A stretch of DNA of 10,749 nt from Chloroflexota bacterium (GTDB taxonomy: Bacteria > Chloroflexota > Dehalococcoidia > Lucifugimonadales > Lucifugimonadaceae). Where the stretch lies: contig VXTA01000033.1 of the NCBI GenBank assembly GCA_009837685.1, forward strand, positions 1 through 10,749, given 5' to 3'. Each line of letters starts with the position of its first letter. Position 1 is the first letter of the stretch. Under the pieces are notes generated by a model. It did not search any database. It saw nothing but the letters and a program-made list of their open reading frames with translations, and was not told the DNA's origin. Shown piece after piece: positions 1-5,664 of the stretch. A program made the translations under genes and the position numbers.

Positions 1-281
1 TGGTACCACAGCAGGTACCACAACGAAACCCAGTCGTTATATTCGGGCTTTTCGCAACGCCTCAAACCGTCCAACGCCCGCAAGGCTGTTTCGATTTTGT
101 GCGCGACCTCTTGGTCACTGAGCCCGAGCGATAATCGCTCGAGTTCTCTACTGCCCACGTTAGTTATTGCATGGTCGAGGGCAATCGCGCTGGGCGGCTT
201 GACATCTTCATTCGCATGGATTATCTGGAGACCACGCCACTGTGCACGAGAGCTGCTTGAGTTCATCCGATGTTTAGTCAT
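1..281 (-). CDS. Partial hypothetical protein, 3' end off the left edge
   Basis: I do not recognise this protein. An ATG at 281-279 opens a minus-strand frame that stays open for 93 codons to the window edge, so the C-terminus is missing. The next in-frame stop upstream is TAG at 323-321, with no other usable start between, so the ATG is well placed. A GAGG lies about 9 bases before it. The N-terminus is polar (MTKHRMNSSSSRAQWRG). The middle is rich in Leu, Glu and Arg (ELERLSLGLSDQEVAHKIE), as in soluble helices, and the visible end is aromatic (DWVSLWYLLWY). No signal peptide is seen. The amino-acid make-up reads as a real protein, better than the opposite-strand frame at 97-318. It is divergent to the protease gene across a roughly 360-bp gap. 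Confidence 0.55.
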   Translation of the reverse strand, partial: MTKHRMNSSSSRAQWRGLQIIHANEDVKPPSAIALDHAITNVGSRELERLSLGLSDQEVAHKIETALRALDGLRRCEKPEYNDWVSLWYLLWY

Positions 282-353
282 CTCATTGATCCTCAACCCG
301 ATGGATTTAGGTCTATAGTTCTAACAATAGAGCACACAAATGGCGGGAGCATC

Positions 354-386
354 TCCGTCAATTGGATTTATTAGGGAGTTGACGGA
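354..386. promoter_or_regulatory. Inverted repeat in the divergent intergenic region
   Basis: A perfect 8-bp inverted repeat, TCCGTCAA (354-361) and TTGACGGA (379-386), is separated by 17 bases. Each arm contains TTGACG, which resembles a -35 hexamer, reading outward on opposite strands. It lies between two divergent genes, which suits an operator. No convincing -10 box is at the right distance on either side, so promoter function is not shown. Confidence 0.25.
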
Positions 387-464
387 TTTCAATCGGGAAT
401 CCTGGAGAGTCATCCCATCATCTTTTCACCAACCTTTCCACCCGCGTGAAACATCTCCAAGTCG

Positions 465-493
465 TTGACCTTGTCGGCTATGCGTGATAGGTT
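465..493 (+). promoter_or_regulatory. Possible sigma70-type promoter for the protease gene
   Basis: TTGACC (465-470, five of six consensus bases) is followed after 17 bases by TAGGTT (488-493, three of six). Transcription would start near 500, which is where the folded leader at 501-603 begins. The -10 box is poor, so this is tentative. Confidence 0.25.
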
Positions 494-500
494 CAGGGGT

Positions 501-603
501 GCGACAACGACTATCCATGCCTGAGTTGAATTCGAGGCACGAGGGTTTTCGGCGCATCATGCGCCCCCTTGATCGGTTCAACGCAGGCGATGGTCGTTGT
601 CGC
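501..603 (+). other. Potential structured 5' leader of the protease mRNA
   Basis: GCGACAACGACTATC (501-515) and GATGGTCGTTGTCGC (589-603) are 15-base inverted arms. All positions pair, one of them as U-G in RNA. The 73-base interior contains a second palindrome, GGCGCAT-C-ATGCGCC (551-565), which can form a 6-bp hairpin with a 3-base loop. The nested fold ends 37 bases before the GTG start of the protease gene. No coding frame with a usable start explains the stretch, and I do not recognise a known riboswitch class. The rest of 324-640 holds nothing else that I can support. Confidence 0.35.
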
Positions 604-640
604 AGACTGACCGAAACCTACGCCGCAAGGGGGTTCCCAA

Positions 641-2428
641 GTGCGGGAAAACCGATGCACTGTCTCGTCCAACATCAGGAATGTCCTTGCCGTTCTGACC
701 TTAGCGACGGTCATGACCGCGACAGTCGCCCTAGCCTGTACGCAAAATGAAGACATTGGGAGTAACATCCCCGCTCCTGTCATTACCGATCAACTAGCAG
801 CCGGTCTCGCCGCTGATCTAACGCGGATAGCGAGGCCAAGCGTTGCGAGGATCGGGACGAACGGTGGATTTGGTTCGGGTTGGATTTACGAGGTACGGGG
901 CGATACTGCGCTGATACTGACTAATGAGCATGTTGTTGCAGGTAACAGGGGGTCTTCGGTGGAAGTTTCGTTCGACGATGGCAAGCCGACGGTGTCTGGA
1001 CGGATCATCGACACACATCGCGACTATGACTTGGCAGTGATCGAAGCTTGTTGCCACTCCAACTATCACGCCCTGCCCTTGGCCGAATCGGGAGACATCG
1101 AAGTGGGGGCAGATGTCGTCGCGTTCGGTTTCCCGGATCGCGGCGGCGTGACCGAGAGTCTAAGCGTCTCAGTCGGAATCATCTCGACTTACGCCTACAG
1201 CGATTCACGCGGAATCTGGGTCGTCCAGACTGATGCGGCTCTAAATCCCGGCAACAGCGGTGGCCCGATACTGAACGGATATGGACGCGTCGTAGGTACG
1301 GTATCTTTCGGTGTGACGCGCAGCTCGGATGGCCGCGACCTCGACAATCTGGGTTTCGGGATTGCGCCAAATACGATTGAACAGTTTCTGGGCGGTTCGC
1401 CGTCGCTGTCGACTGCGACTCCGACGCCTATTCCTCCTCCGACGAACACACCAGGGCCATCACCTACGCCTACCATCACGCCAACGCCGACGGAGACTCC
1501 AACACCAACGAACACGCCGACACCGACTCTGACTCCGACGAATACACCGACACCAACGTCGACCGCAACTCCGACACCGTTTGCCACGTCAACACCGTAT
1601 CCGACGGAGACTCCGGTGCCGCGTGTCGCTCGGTCGTGGGCCCACCCGGGTGTTTGGGGCGATCGTGAAGCGGCACTAGCGGTATCCCGACAAGTGTTCA
1701 TGGATATGTGCGATTCAGATGAGCCGTTGGAACGTGGTGCGTATCTAGATGGTGTTGGAAGAGTCCAACTGGTTTCGGTAACAGTGCCCGATGGCTTAAC
1801 TACAAAATTCGCCACGCTGTATTCAGAGATCCCGTTGTTGGGAATGAGACCCTCTATTGGATCTGATAGTCGGGCTGCCTACACTCATATTCGGGCCTGG
1901 TGTATTGTTGTGCCACCTGATATCGAGGTGGGCTTTGGCGGTAAAAGGGCGGCAGAACGACCCTTTTTCACGGCCTCATCTGGGAGAACCCTTTTTTCAT
2001 GGGAGGAGGGTGATGTCGATGGTTTTTTGTATACGTACATTCGAGCTCGTCGCGTCGAATCGAATGCGGTCGAAGAGGAGACTTCAAGCGAAACAGCGAG
2101 CAAGGTTGTAAGGCGGGAAGATGAAGCGCCTGAGACAGAGCGCGTCTACATCTACTATTTGGATAATTTGTCAACAACCGAAGACGTGATGATTGATTAC
2201 TGGATCGCTGGGCAGGAAGCGAAGATAGCCGAAAATGAAAGGCTACTGCGTGAGATACAGATCAACTGGCTCGACTGGATGGACCGTGTTGACCGTGGTC
2301 ATCCTGTCTATGAGGTTGAGACCGATGACCTCAGCAGGCAGTGCGAAAGGGCTGCGATTCTGACCGCGGAGCTGGATGCTTTGGAAGCCGTCGAGTACCG
2401 CCAATGGTTCGACGTGTGCGAAGAATGA
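641..2428 (+). CDS. Exported trypsin-like (HtrA/S1-type) serine protease with Thr-Pro linker
   Basis: This is probably a cell-surface or extracytoplasmic endopeptidase of 595 residues. The GTG start follows AAGGGGG (627-633) by 7 bases and gives a proper export signal: charged N-region, hydrophobic core at about 15-32, and an ALA-C junction (Cys33) that fits signal peptidase I or an atypical lipobox. The protease domain spans about 50-250. Its triad is clear: His97 in TNEHVV, Asp130 in DYDLAV, and Ser206 in NPGNSGGP, the HtrA/DegP style of motifs. No PDZ domain follows. A Thr-Pro linker (about 259-326) leads to a C-terminal region (330-595) that I cannot assign. It has four cysteines (357, 421, 568, 593) and a charged helical tract around 523-546. 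Gene and catalytic class are secure; substrate is unknown. It ends 11 bp from a convergent small gene. Confidence 0.92.
   Translation: MRENRCTVSSNIRNVLAVLTLATVMTATVALACTQNEDIGSNIPAPVITDQLAAGLAADLTRIARPSVARIGTNGGFGSGWIYEVRGDTALILTNEHVVAGNRGSSVEVSFDDGKPTVSGRIIDTHRDYDLAVIEACCHSNYHALPLAESGDIEVGADVVAFGFPDRGGVTESLSVSVGIISTYAYSDSRGIWVVQTDAALNPGNSGGPILNGYGRVVGTVSFGVTRSSDGRDLDNLGFGIAPNTIEQFLGGSPSLSTATPTPIPPPTNTPGPSPTPTITPTPTETPTPTNTPTPTLTPTNTPTPTSTATPTPFATSTPYPTETPVPRVARSWAHPGVWGDREAALAVSRQVFMDMCDSDEPLERGAYLDGVGRVQLVSVTVPDGLTTKFATLYSEIPLLGMRPSIGSDSRAAYTHIRAWCIVVPPDIEVGFGGKRAAERPFFTASSGRTLFSWEEGDVDGFLYTYIRARRVESNAVEEETSSETASKVVRREDEAPETERVYIYYLDNLSTTEDVMIDYWIAGQEAKIAENERLLREIQINWLDWMDRVDRGHPVYEVETDDLSRQCERAAILTAELDALEAVEYRQWFDVCEE
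1415..1618 (+). repeat. Low-complexity Thr-Pro repeat tract inside the protease gene
   Basis: Degenerate repeats of ACNCCNACN code for PTPT, NTPTPT and ETPTPT units at residues about 259-326. The tract is a proline-rich, extended and probably glycosylatable spacer that holds the protease domain away from the C-terminal domain or the envelope. Such tracts are common in Chloroflexota exported proteins and tend to vary in length. Confidence 0.85.
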
Positions 2429-2439
2429 AAGACCCTGCT

Positions 2440-2619
2440 TCAGCCCAATAGCGTCTGAACGAAGATACCGATCGCGGCCAGCGCCACCAAGGCAACCCCC
2501 ACCATCAACGACACCATCCACCGCATCAGTCGGCTTTCCAGCTGCCCCATGTGCGATATTATCCGATTCTCCATCTGAAGATATGTTGCATCAATTCTGG
2601 TGACTAACGAGGCGGTCAC
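2440..2619 (-). CDS. Small single-pass membrane protein coupled to the PIN toxin gene
   Basis: A 59-residue frame starts at GTG 2619-2617 inside the sequence GTGA that also holds the TGA stop of the PIN gene, a classic 4-base overlap for translational coupling. An internal ATG at 2574 would give a 44-residue form. The N-terminal half is an amphipathic stretch (TRIDATYLQMENRIISHMG, then QLESRLMRWM). The C-terminal half is one hydrophobic segment (about residues 34-57: VSLMVGVALVALAAIGIFVQ), ending TLLG. This layout, short coiled coil then a C-terminal membrane anchor, recalls XhlA-like or CCDC90-like small proteins, but I cannot assign a family. It ends 11 bp from the convergent protease stop. 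The tight overlap and sensible protein pattern make it likely to be real. Confidence 0.7.
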   Translation of the reverse strand: MTASLVTRIDATYLQMENRIISHMGQLESRLMRWMVSLMVGVALVALAAIGIFVQTLLG

Positions 2620-3038
2620 TCCAAAACGTTGACGAAGCCTTCCTGAGTGAAATCTCGATCGGTTGCCAGTACTTCATGGATGTCTTCGTCCCGCATTACA
2701 GTCATGCTGATGCAATCGACCATGCTGTACCGTTTGTCGGGGCGGGCGATGTAGAGCCTTAACGCGGCGAGATATTGCTCGCTGGCGATGCTAACGATCC
2801 GGTACTTAGAATCTGACAACATCTCCAAGACGAACCGACCGATCAATTGCCGGGTTCGGGGCCTGCTTCTGCTGAAATGCGCGAGTATCTCGTTCAGTAC
2901 ATCGCGAGTAGATAGCAACACCACATTGTCATCGGCCCGGAGGTGACGCATGAGGTCGACGGCTTGCGCCCGCGCATTATCGTTTGGATCGAAAAGCGCT
3001 ACGAAAAATCCCGTGTCGGCGAAAACTACTCTTGCCAC
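2616..3038 (-). CDS. vapC: PIN-domain ribonuclease, VapC-type toxin
   Basis: This 140-residue protein has the length and layout of VapC toxins, which are Mg-dependent single-strand RNases neutralised by a partner antitoxin. The acidic pocket residues are all visible: Asp8 in the opening VVFADTGFF strand, Glu50 in VLNEILAHF, Asp108 in YSMVDCIS, and Asp127/Asp129 in ATDRDF. The GTG start (3038-3036) lies inside the end of the upstream antitoxin-like frame, which stops 13 bases into this gene at 3028-3026. The downstream membrane-protein gene begins in the GTGA overlap at the stop. These overlaps indicate one polycistronic, coupled unit. The toxin looks intact. The symbol is used in the family sense only, since its target RNA cannot be read from sequence. 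Confidence 0.88.
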   Translation of the reverse strand: MARVVFADTGFFVALFDPNDNARAQAVDLMRHLRADDNVVLLSTRDVLNEILAHFSRSRPRTRQLIGRFVLEMLSDSKYRIVSIASEQYLAALRLYIARPDKRYSMVDCISMTVMRDEDIHEVLATDRDFTQEGFVNVLE

Positions 3039-3169
3039 GGATATTTCTGACGTTTCGATAGACCGTAGAGATAATGGTCGATGTTGAGTGAGAGGTCGTG
3101 CGGTATGGCGTCTTGTTCGTCTCGAGGCAAACTCTCGTACAGAACCTTCCCAAAACCAGCCAGATCTCC
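3026..3169 (-). pseudogene. Interrupted antitoxin-like reading frame just upstream of the PIN toxin
   Basis: After TAG (3172-3170) the same frame stays open for 47 residues and ends at TAG 3028-3026, overlapping the PIN start by 13 bases. The residues read as a genuine protein tail: GDLAGFGKVLYE, then IPHDLSLNIDHYLYG, then LSKRQKYPWQE. From memory, an N-x-D-H-Y-L-Y-G ending is common in small proteins directly before PIN toxins. No ATG or GTG start lies in the frame after the stop; only a TTG 12 residues in. Three readings are possible: TAG readthrough making a 124-residue protein with the gene before it, a nonsense mutation, or a one-base deletion in GGG at 3168-3170. In the last case one extra G would join ATG 3186-3184 (MANSLR) to this frame, giving a 53-residue antitoxin. 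Confidence 0.5.
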
Positions 3170-3400
3170 CTAAGTGAATTCGCCATCGCGCACGAACACT
3201 TTGTCCGCGTTTGGCACACGTGCTTCGAGAGCATCTAGAGCTTCGATGAGATCATCAGCGGCTTCGTAATCGCCAGAATCGGCATCAATGACCACCCACT
3301 GACCGTTCATGGGTTCACCCAACTCGCGCTTGATCCGGTCATGATACATCCGCTCAGCGCGTTCTCTAGCGAGAGTGTACTTGTCCTTTTTAGTCGTCAT
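3170..3400 (-). CDS. Small antitoxin-like protein, first gene of the PIN locus
   Basis: This is a 76-residue protein from ATG 3400; a GTG at 3421 would add seven residues. The ATG start gives the natural opening MTTKKDKYTLARERAERMYH. An N-terminal basic helix is followed by a small sheet-like core, WVVIDADSGDYEAADD, then a helix ALDALEARVP and the strand KVFVRDG. From memory this pattern (VxIDxxSGDY, then ALxARxP, then FVR) matches a family of small proteins next to PIN toxins, which suggests the antitoxin or an accessory partner. It ends at TAG 3172-3170, but the frame continues with protein-like sequence up to the toxin (see the entry at 3026-3169). An inverted repeat sits just upstream at 3428-3444. 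Family assignment is by recall, not by search. Confidence 0.65.
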   Translation of the reverse strand: MTTKKDKYTLARERAERMYHDRIKRELGEPMNGQWVVIDADSGDYEAADDLIEALDALEARVPNADKVFVRDGEFT

Positions 3401-3427
3401 GATTTGATATTTGGTGTGCACTCATGT

Positions 3428-3444
3428 CTATGAACAGATCATAG
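3428..3444 (-). promoter_or_regulatory. Operator-like palindrome over a -10 box before the PIN locus
   Basis: CTATGA (3428-3433) and TCATAG (3439-3444) form a perfect 6-bp inverted repeat with a 5-base spacer. On the minus strand it contains TATGAT (3443-3438), a good -10 hexamer match. Transcription would start near 3431, about 30 bases before ATG 3400. No good -35 is visible. A palindrome over the promoter of the first antitoxin-like gene fits autorepression by a toxin-antitoxin complex. Confidence 0.35.
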
Positions 3445-3474
3445 CATTCCCTTCGCGCCACGCTCTTCCCTCCT

Positions 3475-3606
3475 ACCCCTAAATCCCCGATTCAGACAAT
3501 TTTCTGAACTTGTTTTGAACTTCGTCAAAAACTAATCATGCCGGAGTTTTGCCGCTAAAATGCTGATTTTGTTCTAAATTCCACTTCCAAGCAAACCCCT
3601 AAATCC
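3475..3606. repeat. 12-bp direct repeat pair
   Basis: ACCCCTAAATCC occurs at 3475-3486 and again at 3595-3606, exactly 120 bp apart, in the gene-free stretch 3422-3766. No gene or clear signal explains it. It may be part of a dispersed intergenic repeat. Confidence 0.45.
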
Positions 3607-3744
3607 TACGAAAATCACCATCCCTTAAACCACACACGCCGACATCTGCCCCATCATCCTCGCCACATCCCGAATAACACCGTAAATCACCCCAACAGTA
3701 AACATGCCGCTGGAGCGGCATCTAGCGGCATGACTCCGGCATGA
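3536..3744. repeat. 209-bp unit bounded by a 22-bp imperfect inverted repeat
   Basis: The left arm at 3536-3557 and the right arm at 3723-3744 are inverted copies that match at 20 of 22 positions. They share TCATGCCGGAGT and TGCCGCTA, with only the two bases between different. The right side carries three ATGCCG units spaced 10-11 bases on the minus strand, and a further inverted unit. The left side has the same phasing in decayed form. No coding frame, transposase or clear target-site duplication is present. It could be a remnant miniature inverted-repeat element, or a binding site for a protein that reads one face of the helix. With the direct repeats and the palindrome at 3428-3444, this accounts for the 345-bp gene-free stretch. 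Confidence 0.5.
3704..3721. terminator. Hairpin downstream of the cupin genes
   Basis: ATGCCGC-TGGA-GCGGCAT forms a perfect 7-bp GC-rich stem with a 4-base loop, 46 bp beyond the end of the second cupin gene in its direction of transcription. No T-run follows, so it is not a textbook intrinsic terminator. It may act as a 3'-end stabiliser, or simply be part of the repeat unit in which it lies. Confidence 0.3.
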
Positions 3745-3766
3745 GTGGCAAGTTCGCGGCAACTTT

Positions 3767-4546
3767 TCAAGGCTCCATCACCTCGATAAAAATCGCCGAT
3801 CCGTCTCCGAGAACGGAGATGCTACTCATCTCACCTTCGCCCGAGTAGACCACATCACCCATGCCGGAACGAATAACGTCACCACCAAGATGGAAATCGA
3901 CGTTTCCGCGCAGAACCACCCACCAAGCCTCCGATTCACCAGACATAGATGCCATCGGGCCGCCCGGCAACACATGCCACATATCGACTCGGTTCCGCTG
4001 GTCAAGGATCACAGTTTCCCGCCAATCCTCATCCAAACCGTGACGATTAACCATGTATTCGAGCGGCGTAAAGATACGATTCGGCGGCTCCCAGTGATCT
4101 TCCAACGGAATCGTGCGCGCCGGTTCCAAGCCCTTAAGGTCGTGGTTCGATCCTGGTTTGCCAGTCACCATCCTCATGCACATCTCGCCCTTCCAAGCCC
4201 GAGGATCGTGGCGATATCCACTAGGAGCGACGATAATGTCCCCGAAATGCGCCTTGAATGGCTCATATTCGCCAACTCGATATCGCATCTCGCCGCCATA
4301 AGCCACCCACCACTCGTTAAAGTCATCGTGGAGGTGAGGGTCTCCGGGCGATCCTCCGGGTGAAGAGATAACCGCCATGCGATTTCGAGAGTCCATGACC
4401 ATGACGCGCGACTTGGTAACCGCCGCGTATCCACCCCCCGACCGTGCTATCTCGTCCAACACCGGTCCCTCCACATCGGGGGCGTCAGGCCGAAGCGAAT
4501 CGACGATCTCTTCGTACGTCACATGGCGAGCGTTGATCTCAGACAT
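3767..4546 (-). CDS. Bicupin metal-binding protein, downstream paralogue
   Basis: This 259-residue cytoplasmic protein holds two cupin folds. The first has both conserved motifs intact: PHLHDDFNEW supplies His71, His73 and Glu78, and GDIIVAPSGYRH (102-113) supplies His113, the usual 2-His/Glu/His site for Fe or Mn. The second fold (about 185-257) keeps the LDQRNRV and WWVVLRGNV strands but has no metal ligands at the expected places, so it is probably structural. The layout is compatible with a ring-cleaving or other cupin dioxygenase, or an isomerase; I see nothing that fixes the substrate. 3-Hydroxyanthranilate dioxygenase-like annotation is one possibility. The ATG follows GGAA by 6 bases. 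Its paralogue lies 78 bp upstream on the same strand, so they probably share a transcript. Confidence 0.8.
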   Translation of the reverse strand: MSEINARHVTYEEIVDSLRPDAPDVEGPVLDEIARSGGGYAAVTKSRVMVMDSRNRMAVISSPGGSPGDPHLHDDFNEWWVAYGGEMRYRVGEYEPFKAHFGDIIVAPSGYRHDPRAWKGEMCMRMVTGKPGSNHDLKGLEPARTIPLEDHWEPPNRIFTPLEYMVNRHGLDEDWRETVILDQRNRVDMWHVLPGGPMASMSGESEAWWVVLRGNVDFHLGGDVIRSGMGDVVYSGEGEMSSISVLGDGSAIFIEVMEP

Positions 4547-4624
4547 CTCAAATTCCGTTAGATTGTTTGCTTTCGAGTTCAGATCTCAAGATGAAATCTG
4601 CACTCGTAGCAGTTTAACAACCGG

Positions 4625-5416
4625 TCAGCAGGTCTCTGGGTCAGCGACTTCAACGAAGATGCCGGAACCGGGGCCTGTCGCGGTTATCGCGCTGAACTCG
4701 CCATCGCTGGAGTAGAGTACACTACCTTTGCTAGCATCTACGACGTCGCCAGCGATCTCGAATCGGACATTGCCCTTCAACACAACCCACCACGACTCAC
4801 TGTCGCCATTGACGGATTCCGCGGATGCTCCCGGCAACACGTTAAACATCTCGACACGGTTGCGCTGGTCGAGCAGGACGGACTCTTGCCAATTTGCATC
4901 CAAACCGTGACGTTCGATCATGTATGGCAACGGGGTCAATATGCGGTTCGGCGGTTCCCAATCGGGATCCAATCGAACGTTTCGCGAAGGTTCGATGCCC
5001 TTGATGTCATGGTTCGAACCCGGTTTGGTGCAGACCAACCTCATGCACATATCGCCATACCACGGGAGCGGCGTGTGTCGGTACCCGCACGGCGCAACAG
5101 TTATGTCTCCAAAGGTGGCTCGAAACGGCGTGTATTCACCAACGAGGAAACCCATTACTCCACCGAAGGCCATGAACCACTCGTTGAAGTCGGGATGGAT
5201 ATGGGGGTCGCCCGGTGCACCACCGGGAGACGTGATCACCGTGGCGCGGTTACGACTGTCTTTGATGAGGATTCGGTTCGACTTGAATTCCGCGCCGAAA
5301 TGATTGGAAAATTCTTCTTGTTTGGGGGCATCGCCCGCCGCCGTAATCGACGCTTTTTCGCGAAGGTCTCGGACGATTTCGGCGTAGGAGACGTGGCGTT
5401 GATTGACGTCGGACAT
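4625..5416 (-). CDS. Bicupin metal-binding protein, upstream paralogue
   Basis: This 263-residue protein is a close paralogue of the next gene downstream. They align without gaps from the DSRNR motif to the end, with well over half of residues identical by eye. The first cupin is intact: His72, His74 and Glu79 in PHIHPDFNEW, and His114 in GDITVAPCGYRH. The second fold again lacks ligands (ESWWVVLKGNVRFEIAGD). The shared segments MCMR, KPGSNHD and WEPPNRI between the folds are almost unchanged and probably line the active site. The N-terminal 20-50 region differs most. GGAAG sits 6 bases before the ATG, supporting the start. The tandem arrangement suggests either a two-subunit enzyme or two substrate variants of one oxygenase. 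Reaction unknown. Confidence 0.8.
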   Translation of the reverse strand: MSDVNQRHVSYAEIVRDLREKASITAAGDAPKQEEFSNHFGAEFKSNRILIKDSRNRATVITSPGGAPGDPHIHPDFNEWFMAFGGVMGFLVGEYTPFRATFGDITVAPCGYRHTPLPWYGDMCMRLVCTKPGSNHDIKGIEPSRNVRLDPDWEPPNRILTPLPYMIERHGLDANWQESVLLDQRNRVEMFNVLPGASAESVNGDSESWWVVLKGNVRFEIAGDVVDASKGSVLYSSDGEFSAITATGPGSGIFVEVADPETC

Positions 5417-5489
5417 TTGATGCTTCCCGTTGGACGTGTGCTTGCGGAATTGAAGCCGAGTTTAACACTGCAAGGATGCGCCTTTTGAT

Positions 5490-5577
5490 TGGTGCCGAGA
5501 GTGGGATTCGAACCCACACGCCGTTTAACGGGCCGCGGGGTTTAAGCCCGCTGCGTCTACCGTTCCGCCATCTCGGC
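5490..5577 (-). tRNA. tRNA-Leu(UAA)
   Basis: The minus strand folds as a complete class II tRNA. The acceptor stem is GCCGAGA/TCTCGGC with discriminator A and an encoded CCA (5492-5490). The anticodon stem GCGGG/CCCGC encloses loop CTTAAAC, with anticodon TAA at 5544-5542. There is a long variable arm with a CCG/CGG stem, and a T arm GTGGG-TTCGAAT-CCCAC. It reads UUA/UUG leucine codons. It lies 73 bp upstream of the cupin pair on the same strand. Confidence 0.97.
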
Positions 5578-5664
5578 AGATTCCGCCACCAGCAACATCT
5601 GCCACGCTTAAGATTCTAACTACGGAGCTAGACGCAACTCGCGATTCGGCAAAGGAGCAAGAGA

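Noticed and set aside
97..318. Plus-strand frame of 73 residues
   Set aside because: The minus-strand frame here has a better start, a Shine-Dalgarno-like GAGG and normal protein composition.
410..556. Minus-strand open stretch of 48 codons with a protein-like tail (RIADKVNDLEMFHAGGKVGEKM)
   Set aside because: No ATG/GTG/TTG start is available until near its end, and the arms of the leader inverted repeat fall inside it. At most it is a decayed fragment.
484..750. Plus-strand frame of 88 residues before the protease
   Set aside because: It overlaps the protease signal peptide in another frame, has no good ribosome binding site and reads as Arg/Ser-rich noise. The potential leader fold explains the sequence better.
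511..783. Minus-strand frame of 90 residues
   Set aside because: It is antisense to the protease N-terminus and leader, with no domain or plausible start signal.
1195..1815. Minus-strand frame with Gly-Val repeats (VGVGVFVGV)
   Set aside because: It is the reverse of the Thr-Pro coding repeats of the protease.
2243..2521. Minus-strand frame of 92 residues
   Set aside because: It overlaps both the protease end and the coupled small membrane protein in a wrong frame and has no protein-like pattern.
2977..3234. Minus-strand frame of 85 residues crossing the PIN start
   Set aside because: Its composition is Arg/Ser/Thr noise. Only its internal ATG (3186) matters, as a possible lost start of the antitoxin-like frame.
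4886..5488. Plus-strand frame of 200 residues over the cupin gene and into the tRNA region
   Set aside because: It is antisense to conserved cupin motifs shared with the paralogue.
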